Source of the DNA: Flavobacterium cheniae
GTDB taxonomy: Bacteria > Bacteroidota > Bacteroidia > Flavobacteriales > Flavobacteriaceae
Length of the DNA stretch: 64,000 nt
Assembly (NCBI RefSeq): GCF_004363695.1
Contig: NZ_SNZC01000002.1
Location: 186,001 to 250,000, forward strand
Reading direction: 5' to 3'
A program made the translations under genes and the position numbers. The notes under the pieces were generated by a model, which saw only the letters and a program-made list of their open reading frames with translations, did no database searches and had not been told where the DNA came from. Position 1 is the stretch's first letter; the number at the start of each line of letters is the position of its first letter. Positions 52,501 through 61,662 of this stretch are shown piece by piece.

Positions 52501-55500
52501 AACTTGGTAAAAGTTATCTGTAAAGTCGTTTCCGAAACGAATGAAAGCAATTAATTCATCGTCTTGTAAATCATTATCTTGAACAGCTTCTGCGTGTAAA
52601 AACATACGAAGTTTTTTAAACTGACGCATATCAACATTCACATTTTTGAAAACTGCTCTCGCGTCATCTGACTCTAAACCATTAACTGTTCCACCTAATT
52701 TATCATAAACACGCAAAGAAAGTGATTGTTCATTTTGGTTGATTACGGTGTTGTTATTATACAATTGTTCTCTAACAACTCCAGGAGGTGTTACATATCT
52801 GATAGGACTTCTTTGTCCATTTTCTTGAATATTTAAAGCTACAACATCAAAACCAGTATTTTCATCATCAGGATCAGTATCTAATTCATCGAAATTACCT
52901 GTATAACGTCTCCATTCTCCTCTTACTAAATCTAGTGCTCCAAAACGTAAAGTTACTTCATCTTTAAATCCACTCATGTACATTCTCATGAAACGTATAG
53001 AACGAAAATCAGAAATTGGACCTACTTTATTTGCATCGGTAAACTCTAAAATTGGAATTTTATATAATATCCATCTAACCTTTCCAATATCTCCATTAGG
53101 TAAATCAACATTATTTACTTCTCTAACATCCGCTATATAATTTTGTCCCACAGGAACTCCGCCATCTGGATAAGGCTGAAATGGTACTTCAAATTTAAAA
53201 TACGCATTAATGGTGTTCATCGTATTGTCACGATTTACATCTTCTACATCTGGAAAAGTCGTATTTCCTCTGTTATCGTTGGTAACCGTAACAGGTGAAT
53301 TTCCTTCAAATCCATTATAATTTTTATATCGCGTAACTATATCACCTGAAGTCTCTAAATAGAATCGGTAATTATCAGCAGCAGGGTCAGGATACGATGC
53401 AAAATCGGTGAATTTAGCAATTTCTTCCGCATCAGTTAACCCATCAAAACCAGCATCTTGAACTGCTCTGTTTCCTTCGTTTGTATCAAATGCATAAATT
53501 AAAGATTGTGATGCTGGAACTTCACCCCAAGCAGTACTGATTGTAGGTTGTACCGAACCAACTTCTGGCAAACCATTTTCATATAATTTTCTACCATCTG
53601 GCAATATATCTTCCGATATTTCACCTAAATTGAAAACTAATTTTCCAGTATTGGTAGGATCTGTAACATCACCTGTATTTCCAAAATAGGGATCCATTAC
53701 CCAAAACTGAATATATTCTACATTTGATTGTTCAAAATTGGTTGAATTAATCGAACGCATGATTCCTCCCCAAGTTTCGGGAGCTTCTAAATCGGAAAAC
53801 TGATTGGTTGCACTTAGACTTGGATTAAAATTATAAGGACCCCTATCCTTAGGAAAATAACTTAAATCGAGTGTAGAAATAACAGATGTTTCTCCTTGAG
53901 CAATATCAGTAACAGGATACAATTCGCGACTAAAAACACGTCTAGTTTTGTTGAATGATAAATCATCATCATCAATTCCAGATGGAGTTTGCGTATAAAA
54001 AACAGGGTCAATTGTATACCAAGAAAGTTTACTTCTTTTATTTCCTACATTTAAATCATTCACTGGAGGTTCAACCGCACCAGTTGTTCCATCATAATTA
54101 TCTTCTAATGGCACACTTGATAATGTCCAAGCTAACGGCGAACGCATATCAATAGTTGTTTGAGAACCTTCAAAATCATCTATATAAGTTGTAGCCTCTC
54201 CATTAAATTGATCTGCTTTAGAACTACCTGGTTTTAAATAAGCAATTTCTCCTCTAAATGATAAATTTGAAGGTACGTCAGTATCAATATTTGGTAACTT
54301 GTTTACTAATCTTGTAAAGAATGGTACTTCAGTTGAGTAGTTTGTATTAAACCCAAAAATAGTATTATTCACCGATTCCTGACCATAATTTGATTTGGTG
54401 GTAAATGGTCTTTCAGACATGTTTAAAATAGTGGCTCCCATTAAAAACTTGTCATTAAATTTATGCTCTACATTTAAACCCCAAAATCTTCTAGTTTGCT
54501 GACCAAAAACTGAATTATTTTCAACAGAAACCTCGATTGGAGTATTAGATGCTTGTAATGAAGGATCTAAAATATTCACCTTACCCATTTGGTAATTTAC
54601 CGTATAATCTACTCCTTCTACTAAAACTCTTCCTCCAGCCGTTACCACAACAGAACCTTGAGGCACATTAAAGGCACCAATAGAAATTCCATCGCCACCC
54701 ATAGATTTAAAACGTCCTTTTAACTGGAACTTATTTTTAGCGCTTTCTTGTAAAGCAGCCGCTTGGGTATTTTTATATAAGTTTCTAAAAACATATTTTA
54801 CTTGATTCGTGTTATATGTTAATGGATCATCATAATTTTCTACTAAGGCTGGAACGTCTAATTTTTCAAATAAATGTTTACCAAAAGGTTCAACTTTTGG
54901 GAAAATAATTTTTCCACGTTGCGTATCCACTGTTAAACCTGGATAGAAATCAAAGAAACCGTCACCACCTTCTTGTGGGTCATTTGTATAATTTAACTGA
55001 TCTAAATTAAATACTTTTAGCAAAGGTGTCTGCTCAACATCAGCTGGTAGTGGATCGATGCCTGATTGTGAAATATAGTTTAAAGGAGAAGGATCTGTGT
55101 AAAGAATGTTTAATTTAAAATCTTCTTGTTGCAATTGATACCCTCCAGGAATTTGATAAATATTTTTCATCATCAAGTTCCAAGTTGGCATAGTATAATC
55201 AACTCCTGCTAATTCATATTCATTAATAGTTAAATTACTTTTCAATAATTTTAATATTAGTGCTTGTGAATTTGGAATACCTGTTCCTCCAACATTTGTT
55301 GCATCAACTCCATCAGTACCAAATTCACCCACTTGATACACATCACTTCCAATGGTATATTGATAAGAAACCGCTAAAACTTCATCGTTTGCTAATCTTT
55401 GGTTTAACGAAATATATCCTAATTGTGGATGATACGTATATTCTGATGGGGTTAGTTTTCTTGCATTTTCAAGTTTTGCAAAATCAATTCCTTCAGAAGC

Positions 55501-56781
55501 ACCAATAGTAGGACTAAAACCATTTGACGCTAAAGAAACATCTCTAATGGAACTATTTAAAAAATTACTTCCAATACCATTTGGATCATATTTATTGTTG
55601 GCATTATTAGAAGGTGTATTGGCCGGAACATTATAAAAGTTAGGATGAGACGTTAAATTTATATGAACCGTTTCTTGTGGTAAAACACCCGTTAATGGTG
55701 CTTCTCCTAAATCTTGAAGTGCCACGATGTTTCTAAGATTATTTTCTGTAGAATTTACGCGGTTTTGCTTATTGGTTATCCAAACTTCAATTCTATTAAT
55801 TTGTACTCGAGAGTTAATGTACGGGAATGTTTCTAAAGCTTTATCATAGTTGTTTCTAAAATATTGCGATAAGAAATAGTGGCGATCAGCATCATAATCC
55901 AAAGCAAAAATTTCGAAATCTTGAAGTGTTCCTCCACCTTGAGCTGTTACTGATTTTGTTTGTGATTTTTGCTCCGAAAAAACTCCTGTAAATGTTGTTT
56001 TTCCAAACTGTAATTGTGCCTTAACTCCAAATAAACTTTGCGCACCACGAACTAACGAATTTGAAAGCGGAAAACTAACGTTACCAACTTCAATTTTTTG
56101 AATTATATCATCTTCTGTTGGTGTATATTCTAATTTTATTAAATTTTGAAACGCAAAAGTAGATTGTGTGTCATAATTTACGTTAACATTCAAACGCGTT
56201 CCTACTTTTCCTTGTAAACCAACACTAATTCGCTGATCAAAATCAAAACTGGTGGTTTGTCTGTTTCTTGGAGAAAAAGAAGGATTATCTTGTTTTGTAA
56301 AACGAACTCCTAAATCAATTTCTACCGAACCTGTTGGCTTTACATCAATAGTATTACCTCCAAAAACAGTTTCAAAAAACTTAGAATTCACATAATATCT
56401 TGGTAATAAATCTTTCTTCGCTTCTTCTGAACCTGCTTTTTTACCGTCCATAGCAGCCGATTTCTCTTGATAATACTTTCGCATTTGCTCACGCAAAACA
56501 AGTTCTTGGTACTGTTTTGGCGTAAGTATCAATGGATAATTTATATTAAATCCGTCTACAGAACTGGTATAAATATAACGATCAGAAGCAGCATCGTAGG
56601 TATATTTATCTAAAATACTCACAGGATTAGGCATTGTTAACTTACCTAAATCAACACCCGTTTTTACAGAATCTTGTGCTTCTTCATCTACTTGTGCTTG
56701 TAGCGAAAAAGAAAAGAGCACACATAATAATGCAAGACTATATTGTAATTTATTAATTGCTTTTATGTTGATATTTTTCAA
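49567..56781 (-). CDS. sprA: SprA, type IX secretion system translocon / gliding protein
   Basis: This 2404-residue giant outer-membrane beta barrel is the type IX protein-conducting channel (SprA, called Sov in Porphyromonas). A signal peptide (residues 1-30, ending LQAQ) is followed by repeated SprA_N-type regions: TGSVEIDLGVRFTKQDNP near 155, YIDDFEGSQTTIDMRSPLAW near 870, and barrel strands to the final FTLRYNFGN. Size and segments fit the family. No ATG is available for a signal peptide: the only in-frame start is TTG at 56781, three bases after the ruvA stop and in the same frame, while the next Met is about residue 50. It is therefore translationally linked to ruvA. Confidence 0.97.
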   Translation of the reverse strand: MKNINIKAINKLQYSLALLCVLFSFSLQAQVDEEAQDSVKTGVDLGKLTMPNPVSILDKYTYDAASDRYIYTSSVDGFNINYPLILTPKQYQELVLREQMRKYYQEKSAAMDGKKAGSEEAKKDLLPRYYVNSKFFETVFGGNTIDVKPTGSVEIDLGVRFTKQDNPSFSPRNRQTTSFDFDQRISVGLQGKVGTRLNVNVNYDTQSTFAFQNLIKLEYTPTEDDIIQKIEVGNVSFPLSNSLVRGAQSLFGVKAQLQFGKTTFTGVFSEQKSQTKSVTAQGGGTLQDFEIFALDYDADRHYFLSQYFRNNYDKALETFPYINSRVQINRIEVWITNKQNRVNSTENNLRNIVALQDLGEAPLTGVLPQETVHINLTSHPNFYNVPANTPSNNANNKYDPNGIGSNFLNSSIRDVSLASNGFSPTIGASEGIDFAKLENARKLTPSEYTYHPQLGYISLNQRLANDEVLAVSYQYTIGSDVYQVGEFGTDGVDATNVGGTGIPNSQALILKLLKSNLTINEYELAGVDYTMPTWNLMMKNIYQIPGGYQLQQEDFKLNILYTDPSPLNYISQSGIDPLPADVEQTPLLKVFNLDQLNYTNDPQEGGDGFFDFYPGLTVDTQRGKIIFPKVEPFGKHLFEKLDVPALVENYDDPLTYNTNQVKYVFRNLYKNTQAAALQESAKNKFQLKGRFKSMGGDGISIGAFNVPQGSVVVTAGGRVLVEGVDYTVNYQMGKVNILDPSLQASNTPIEVSVENNSVFGQQTRRFWGLNVEHKFNDKFLMGATILNMSERPFTTKSNYGQESVNNTIFGFNTNYSTEVPFFTRLVNKLPNIDTDVPSNLSFRGEIAYLKPGSSKADQFNGEATTYIDDFEGSQTTIDMRSPLAWTLSSVPLEDNYDGTTGAVEPPVNDLNVGNKRSKLSWYTIDPVFYTQTPSGIDDDDLSFNKTRRVFSRELYPVTDIAQGETSVISTLDLSYFPKDRGPYNFNPSLSATNQFSDLEAPETWGGIMRSINSTNFEQSNVEYIQFWVMDPYFGNTGDVTDPTNTGKLVFNLGEISEDILPDGRKLYENGLPEVGSVQPTISTAWGEVPASQSLIYAFDTNEGNRAVQDAGFDGLTDAEEIAKFTDFASYPDPAADNYRFYLETSGDIVTRYKNYNGFEGNSPVTVTNDNRGNTTFPDVEDVNRDNTMNTINAYFKFEVPFQPYPDGGVPVGQNYIADVREVNNVDLPNGDIGKVRWILYKIPILEFTDANKVGPISDFRSIRFMRMYMSGFKDEVTLRFGALDLVRGEWRRYTGNFDELDTDPDDENTGFDVVALNIQENGQRSPIRYVTPPGVVREQLYNNNTVINQNEQSLSLRVYDKLGGTVNGLESDDARAVFKNVNVDMRQFKKLRMFLHAEAVQDNDLQDDELIAFIRFGNDFTDNFYQVEMPLKVTPYGASTPEEVWPLENEIELPLDLLTKLKILNLQNDPIITVEPNGIGYVEEEAIGSSDNRLTLGIKGNPNFGLVRTLMIGIKNKSGDIQRGEVWFNELRMSDMDNKGGYAAVANLDTNFADFANVSATTRVSTIGFGALEQGPNERSREDVFQYDIVTNLNLGKLLPKKWGINLPFNYAVGEETITPRFDPFYQDIELDQLLDITTDATERANIEQRAIDYTKRTSFNLIGVKKEKNPEKKTHFYDVENLTLSYSLNETEHHDYEIENLIDKQNRTTVDYAYTFKPKSVEPFKNTKLFKKSGYYKMLSDFNFNFLPTNVSFSSNIIRQFNRQRFRLVEVQGIGLGDLYRRNYFFNYTYGFNYNLTKSLRLNYTASSNNIVRNYLDENDLPIDGLDIWDDYWNVGESNQHNQQLVVNYDLPINKIPILSFVKSTYTYTGDYNWQRASDAFSTITGEDGNIYALGNTIQNANSHKLNTTLNMDMFYKYIGLTKTKNNKKKPVANKDKSVAPKPGQQITAPKNNITSERSIFASGLIGVITSVKNIQINYSENNGTVLPGYLPGLGFFGSSKPTLGFVFGSQSDVRYEAARNGWLTSFPEFNQNFTQVENKKLNLTAKLEVFPDLTIDLTADRTYAYNFSEQFDVSGGQYNSRAPYDFGNFNISTILISTAFAQSDVNFSQTFQDFRDNRLLVANRLAEGYYNGGPFLRDAEGYPVGFGKNSQQVLLPSFLAAYSGQDAEKVSTGVFRNVPLPNWTLKYTGLMRYKWFKDNFKRFSLQHGYRASYNVNAFRSNLNTAPVDANGNFFASKIISNVNLAEQFNPLVKVEFEMKNSIKVLAEIKKDRTLNMSFDNNLLTEVSGNEYIIGLGYRIKDVTINSALADNVSGVIKSDINIKADFSLRKNNTIVRYLDYDNNQLGGGQDLWSIRLTADYSFSKNLTAIFFYDHQFSQAVISTSFPITNIRSGFTLRYNFGN

Positions 56782-56784
56782 GTT

Positions 56785-57366
56785 TTATAAATTTTTTAAA
56801 GCTTGTTTTATTAAGTTTTCTACAGAGGCATTTGGGGTTTCTCTAATAATTTTATCGATGACTTTTTCGGCAGCTTTTCTAGCAAAACCTAAAACTTCTA
56901 AAGCAGATAACGCTTCATCTTTATTTGTATTGCTTTCAATGACCGAAACTTCATCTAAATTGTACACTTTTAACACTTTTTCTTTTAAATCTAAGATAAT
57001 TCGTTGGGCTGTTTTGGCTCCAATTCCTTTCATAGATTGCATCGTTCCAACATCATTTGAAGCAATTGCTTGAATAATTTGACTAGGCGCTAACGAAGAC
57101 AACATAGTTCTAGCAGTACTAGCTCCAACTCCGGAAACCGAAAGTAATAATTTAAACAATTCACGTTCTTGTTTTTCTACAAAACCATACAACGTATGAG
57201 CGTCTTCTTTGATTTGTAAAAAAGTGAATAATTTCAGACTTTCAGAATCGGGTAATAATGAATAAGTGTGTAATGAAATATTGATATGATAGCCCACACC
57301 ATTACAGTCAATAATGACTTCGGTAGGTGTCTTTTCAACTAATCTTCCTTGAATGTGCGCTATCAT
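56785..57366 (-). CDS. ruvA: RuvA, Holliday junction branch-migration subunit
   Basis: This 193-residue DNA-binding subunit targets the RuvB motor to Holliday junctions. The OB-fold start is MIAHIQGRLVEKTP. Two helix-hairpin-helix motifs follow (LLSVSGVGASTARTML and MQSMKGIGAKTAQRII), with a C-terminal RuvB-contacting domain (LEVLGFARKAAEKVID). It lies between maeB (7 bases) and sprA (3 bases). ruvB is separate, about 4 kb upstream. Confidence 0.97.
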   Translation of the reverse strand: MIAHIQGRLVEKTPTEVIIDCNGVGYHINISLHTYSLLPDSESLKLFTFLQIKEDAHTLYGFVEKQERELFKLLLSVSGVGASTARTMLSSLAPSQIIQAIASNDVGTMQSMKGIGAKTAQRIILDLKEKVLKVYNLDEVSVIESNTNKDEALSALEVLGFARKAAEKVIDKIIRETPNASVENLIKQALKNL

Positions 57367-57373
57367 ATTTGTA

Positions 57374-59656
57374 TTATTTGTTAAGCTTTCTTCCTTTTTC
57401 TTGAGCGTCTACAACAGCTACTGCTGCCATATTTACCATTTCTTCCACGCTTGCTCCTAATTGAAATACGTGAACTGGTTTGTCTAATCCTAAAATAATT
57501 GGACCGATTGATTCAGCCTTATTCAGCTCTTTCAATAATTTGTAAGTAATATTTGCTGAATCTAAGTTTGGAAAAATAAGCGTATTCACTTTTTTATTTA
57601 CCAATTTTGAAAATGGAAACTTGCTTTTTAGCATGTCTGGATTCAAAGCAAAGTCCGTTTGAATTTCTCCATCCACCACTAAATCTGGGAAATTTTCATG
57701 TAAATAGGCTACTGCTTGACTTACTTTACTTGGTCCTTCATTGTGTGATGAACCAAAATTGGAGTAAGACACCATTGCAATTACAGGATCCATTCCAAAC
57801 ATTTTTACGGTTTTAGCTGTCATTAAAGCAATTCTAGCTAAATCATCGGCAGAAGGATTTGGATTTATCGCTGTATCCGATAAGAAAATTGGACCTCTCG
57901 CGGTCATCATCATATTGGTTGTAGCAATTTTAGAAACACCTGGCGCTTTATCAATTAATTGAATAACAGGCTTAATCGTTGATGGATAACTCCTTGAATA
58001 TCCAGTTACCAAAGCATCTGCTTCTCCTGTGTTTACCATCATTAAACCAAAATAGTTACGCTCACGCATCCATTTTTCAGCATCTAATAAGGTAATTCCT
58101 TTGCGCTTTCTGGTTTCCCAAAAATGCTTCGCATATTCTAATCTTTTAGCTTCAGATTCTTTAGTTTTTGGATCAAAAACTGGCACTTCAGTATCAAAAC
58201 CTATTTCTTCTTTTAATTCTTTTATAATTTCTTGGTTTCCTAATAAAATTGGGAACCCAATACCTTCTTCATGTACAATTTGCGCTGCTTTTAACACATC
58301 TATTTGATCTGCTTCTGCGAAAATGATACGTTTTGGATTCGTTCTCGCTCTATTGGTTAACAAACGAATCATTTTGTTATCAGAACCCATTCGTTCTAAT
58401 AATTCGTCTTTATATTTTTCCCAATCGGTAATTGGAGCTGTCGCTACACCTGAATCCATTGCTGCTTTTGCAACTGCTGGTGGTACTTCGGCAATTAATC
58501 TTGGGTCAAATGGTTTTGGAATAATATAATCGCGACCAAACGTTAATTTGGTTTCGCCATATGCAATATTTACTTGTTCTGGAACTGATGCTTTTGCCAA
58601 ATTAGCTAAGGCAACTACAGCAGCTTTCTTCATTTCTTCATTGATTTTAGTCGCTCTAACGTCTAAAGCGCCTCTAAAAATAAACGGGAAACCAAGCACA
58701 TTATTTACCTGATTAGGATGATCAGAACGGCCTGTTGCCATAATGATATCTTTTCTTGTATCGATAGCTAAATTATAATTGATTTCTGGAGTTGGATTTG
58801 CCATCGCAAAAACGATAGGATTATCCGCCATTCCTAACAACATTTCAGGTGTAACGATATCTCCTGATGACAATCCGATAAATACATCGGCACCTTTCAT
58901 AGCGTGTGCTAAATCATCGTAATGTTTATCTGTTGCGTACACACGTTGCATGTCTGAAACTCTTGGGTCGTCTTTGCGTAATGCCCCTTTACTGTTGAAC
59001 ATCACTACGTTTTCAGGCTTAACCCCGAAAGAAACATATAAATTAGCACAAGCTATGGCAGCCGAACCAGCTCCAGAAATGACCATTTTCACATCTTCCA
59101 TTTTCTTGCCTGCTAACTCTACTGCGTTCAATAAAGCGGCTGATGAAATAATAGCGGTTCCGTGTTGGTCATCGTGCATTACTGGAATATTCAATTCCTC
59201 AACCAAACGTCTTTCAATTTCGAAAGATTCTGGTGCTTTGATGTCTTCTAGGTTAATTCCTCCGAAAGTTGGAGAAATATTTTTTACCGTTGCAATGAAT
59301 TCTTCAATGTCTTTTGTTCCAACTTCGATATCAAAAACATCAATATCAGCGAAGATTTTGAACAACAAACCTTTACCTTCCATTACAGGTTTTGAAGCTT
59401 CTGGACCAATATCTCCTAAACCTAAAACAGCGGTTCCGTTTGTTATTACGGCTACTAAATTTCCTTTTGCGGTATATTTATAAACGTTATTAACGTCTTT
59501 TTCAATTTCTAAACAAGGCTCTGCTACTCCTGGAGAATAAGCCAAAGCTAAATCTCTTTGTGTTGCATATTTTTTTGTGGGAACTACCTGAATTTTACCA
59601 GGTGTAGGTTTTGCGTGATATAATAAGGCTTCTCTACGTTTACTATCTTTATGCAT
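57374..59656 (-). CDS. maeB: NADP-dependent malic enzyme with phosphotransacetylase-like domain
   Basis: This 760-residue protein converts malate to pyruvate and CO2 with NADP. The malic-enzyme part (about 1-425) has the motifs AYSPGVAEPC, AVLGLGDIGPEASKPVMEGK and HDDQHGTAI, and an NADP-binding GAGSAAIACANLY. The C-terminal part (about 430-760) is a phosphate acetyltransferase-like domain (for example TGYSRSYPSTIKPV), thought to regulate it through acetyl-CoA. It is first of the maeB-ruvA-sprA operon, behind a -7 element. Confidence 0.96.
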   Translation of the reverse strand: MHKDSKRREALLYHAKPTPGKIQVVPTKKYATQRDLALAYSPGVAEPCLEIEKDVNNVYKYTAKGNLVAVITNGTAVLGLGDIGPEASKPVMEGKGLLFKIFADIDVFDIEVGTKDIEEFIATVKNISPTFGGINLEDIKAPESFEIERRLVEELNIPVMHDDQHGTAIISSAALLNAVELAGKKMEDVKMVISGAGSAAIACANLYVSFGVKPENVVMFNSKGALRKDDPRVSDMQRVYATDKHYDDLAHAMKGADVFIGLSSGDIVTPEMLLGMADNPIVFAMANPTPEINYNLAIDTRKDIIMATGRSDHPNQVNNVLGFPFIFRGALDVRATKINEEMKKAAVVALANLAKASVPEQVNIAYGETKLTFGRDYIIPKPFDPRLIAEVPPAVAKAAMDSGVATAPITDWEKYKDELLERMGSDNKMIRLLTNRARTNPKRIIFAEADQIDVLKAAQIVHEEGIGFPILLGNQEIIKELKEEIGFDTEVPVFDPKTKESEAKRLEYAKHFWETRKRKGITLLDAEKWMRERNYFGLMMVNTGEADALVTGYSRSYPSTIKPVIQLIDKAPGVSKIATTNMMMTARGPIFLSDTAINPNPSADDLARIALMTAKTVKMFGMDPVIAMVSYSNFGSSHNEGPSKVSQAVAYLHENFPDLVVDGEIQTDFALNPDMLKSKFPFSKLVNKKVNTLIFPNLDSANITYKLLKELNKAESIGPIILGLDKPVHVFQLGASVEEMVNMAAVAVVDAQEKGRKLNK

Positions 59657-59678
59657 GGTTTTTTATTTTACTAACTTA

Positions 59679-59686
59679 CAAATATA
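59679..59686 (-). promoter_or_regulatory. Putative -7 element for maeB-ruvA-sprA
   Basis: CAAATATA on the plus strand is TATATTTG on the coding strand, 22 bases before the maeB ATG. It may drive sprA as well, because no other promoter lies between. Confidence 0.45.
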
Positions 59687-59764
59687 AGGGTATACGTATA
59701 AAATGAGAAATTATTTTGGCATTCTTTTGAAAAAAGTTTTAAGAAATAAAACAGCCAAAAACAG

Positions 59765-60646
59765 TTAATTTTTAACCAAACCCTTCACCTTCTTAAAACC
59801 CGTCATCAATAAAACTGCTACTAATCCAAATGCAATTCCAACTCCAAATTCAGCTACCGTTGATGGAATACTATGAGGCACTAAATGATGAATATATTCG
59901 ATATTATGAAGAAAAATACCTCCTGAAACTAAGATAAGTGCGATAGTTCCTACGACAGCAAGGAATTTAATAACAAGTGGTAATGCTTTAATCAAAATTC
60001 CACCTAAAGAAGATAAGAATCCTTTATCGTTGCCTTTTCTCATTAAATAAAAACCAGCATCGTCCATACGTACAATTAAAGCTACAATTCCGTAAACTCC
60101 AACGGTAGCAATAATGGCTACAAAAGTTACACTTAAAATTTGGGTAATCAATGGATGTTCTTTTTCCATTGCTGTTCCTAAAGCGATGATGACAATTTCA
60201 AGCGAAAGAATAAAATCGGTTTTAATAGCCGAACTTACTTTTGCTTTTTCAGAATTTTCGTTATCTTCCTCAAGCTTACTTTCTTTGATAACTTCTTCAC
60301 CTTTTTTAGCACGATGAAAAAGATATTCGATAATTTTCTCCACACCTTCGTAGGCTAAGTAAACTCCTCCAATAATTAAAGCTGCTTTAATGGCTGGCGG
60401 ATACAACCAATTCAAAACAAAAACTACTGGCAGAATAATTAGTTTATTGATAAACGAGCCTTTTGTAATCGCCCACAACACCGGAATTTCTCTTGAAGCT
60501 AAAAATCCAGTTGCTTTTTCGGCATTAACTGCTAAGTCGTCTCCTAAAATTCCTGCTGTTTTTTTGGTTGCTAATTTACTTGTCATTGCCACATCGTCCA
60601 TCAATGCAGCGATATCGTCTAAGATTGCGAAAAATCCTGATGCCAT
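59765..60646 (-). CDS. DUF808 membrane protein (YedI-like)
   Basis: This 293-residue inner-membrane protein has several helices, and its N-terminus (SGFFAILDDIAALMDDVAMT, then KTAGILGDDLAVNAEKATGF) marks the DUF808/YedI family. The function is unknown. It has a -7 element upstream at 60675-60682 and no partner gene in the same direction close by. Confidence 0.9.
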   Translation of the reverse strand: MASGFFAILDDIAALMDDVAMTSKLATKKTAGILGDDLAVNAEKATGFLASREIPVLWAITKGSFINKLIILPVVFVLNWLYPPAIKAALIIGGVYLAYEGVEKIIEYLFHRAKKGEEVIKESKLEEDNENSEKAKVSSAIKTDFILSLEIVIIALGTAMEKEHPLITQILSVTFVAIIATVGVYGIVALIVRMDDAGFYLMRKGNDKGFLSSLGGILIKALPLVIKFLAVVGTIALILVSGGIFLHNIEYIHHLVPHSIPSTVAEFGVGIAFGLVAVLLMTGFKKVKGLVKN

Positions 60647-60674
60647 AATTTTAAATTTTCTTTTTAATAACCCT

Positions 60675-60682
60675 CAAAGCTA
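60675..60682 (-). promoter_or_regulatory. Putative -7 element for the DUF808 gene
   Basis: CAAAGCTA on the plus strand is TAGCTTTG on the coding strand, about 28 bases before the ATG. Confidence 0.35.
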
Positions 60683-60734
60683 CGTCAAAGTTTTCTTTTG
60701 GAAAATATTTTTTGACTGAAAAAGTTTTACAATT

Positions 60735-61661
60735 TTATTTCTTCAAAAAATTGATATTACGAAGTAAGCCTTCGTATTTGGTTCGTTTCACAGCAGAATT
60801 TTTAAATACTTTCTGAAAAGTATCCACCGTAATTTCTTCCCAATCCGATTTTGAGAAATTTAAAATATCTGAATTCGCTTGAAAAAGCGGTTCATTATGT
60901 GGTTTTGAGAAACGATTCCAAGGACAAACGTCTTGGCAAACATCGCAACCGAACATCCAATCGTCAAATTTACCTTTCATTTCTTGTGGTAAATTATCTT
61001 TCAATTCAATGGTGAAATACGAAATACATTTACTTCCATCCACAACATACGGAGCCACAATAGCTTCTGTAGGACAAGCATCTAAACAAGCAGTGCAAGA
61101 ACCACAATGGTCGGTTGTTGGTGTATCATAATCTAATTCTAAATCGATAATTAATTCGGCAATAAAATAAAACGAACCTACTTTCTGAGTAATAAGATTG
61201 CTGTTTTTTCCAATCCAACCCAAGCCACTTTTTGCCGCCCAAGCTTTATCTAAAACTGGTGCCGAATCTACAAACGCTCTGCCTGAAACTTCGCCAATTT
61301 CAGTTTGAATGAAATGTAATAATTCCTTTAACTTCTCCTTTATGACGTGATGATAATCTTGTCCATAAGCGTATTTAGAGATTTTATACGAATCTTGATT
61401 TTGAAGTTCGGAAGGATAATAATTCAACAACAAAGAAATGACACTTTTAGCATCATCTACCAATAAAGTTGGATTTAAACGTTTGTCAAAATGGTTTTCC
61501 ATGTAACTCATTTGACCGTTCATTTGATTGTTTAACCAGTTTTCTAAACGAGGCGCTTCTTCTTCAAGAAAACCTGCTTTGGAAATACCACAAGACAAAA
61601 AGCCGAGGCGATGGGCTTCGGCTTTTATCAACTGTGTGTATTTTTCTTTATTGTTTATCAA
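60735..61661 (-). CDS. queG: QueG, epoxyqueuosine reductase
   Basis: This 308-residue cobalamin-dependent iron-sulfur enzyme performs the last step of queuosine synthesis in tRNA. Two ferredoxin-type cluster motifs are present: [12 protein letters not shown], and [11 protein letters not shown] with the Cys upstream of it. The family N-terminus ([17 protein letters not shown]) precedes any Met codon, so the start must be TTG at 61661, two bases after the ruvB stop. A perfect Shine-Dalgarno-like AAGGAGGT lies 11 bases before it, inside ruvB. The C-terminal HEAT region of longer QueG proteins is absent, as usual in Bacteroidota. Confidence 0.95.
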   Translation of the reverse strand: MINNKEKYTQLIKAEAHRLGFLSCGISKAGFLEEEAPRLENWLNNQMNGQMSYMENHFDKRLNPTLLVDDAKSVISLLLNYYPSELQNQDSYKISKYAYGQDYHHVIKEKLKELLHFIQTEIGEVSGRAFVDSAPVLDKAWAAKSGLGWIGKNSNLITQKVGSFYFIAELIIDLELDYDTPTTDHCGSCTACLDACPTEAIVAPYVVDGSKCISYFTIELKDNLPQEMKGKFDDWMFGCDVCQDVCPWNRFSKPHNEPLFQANSDILNFSKSDWEEITVDTFQKVFKNSAVKRTKYEGLLRNINFLKK

Positions 61662-61662
61662 A

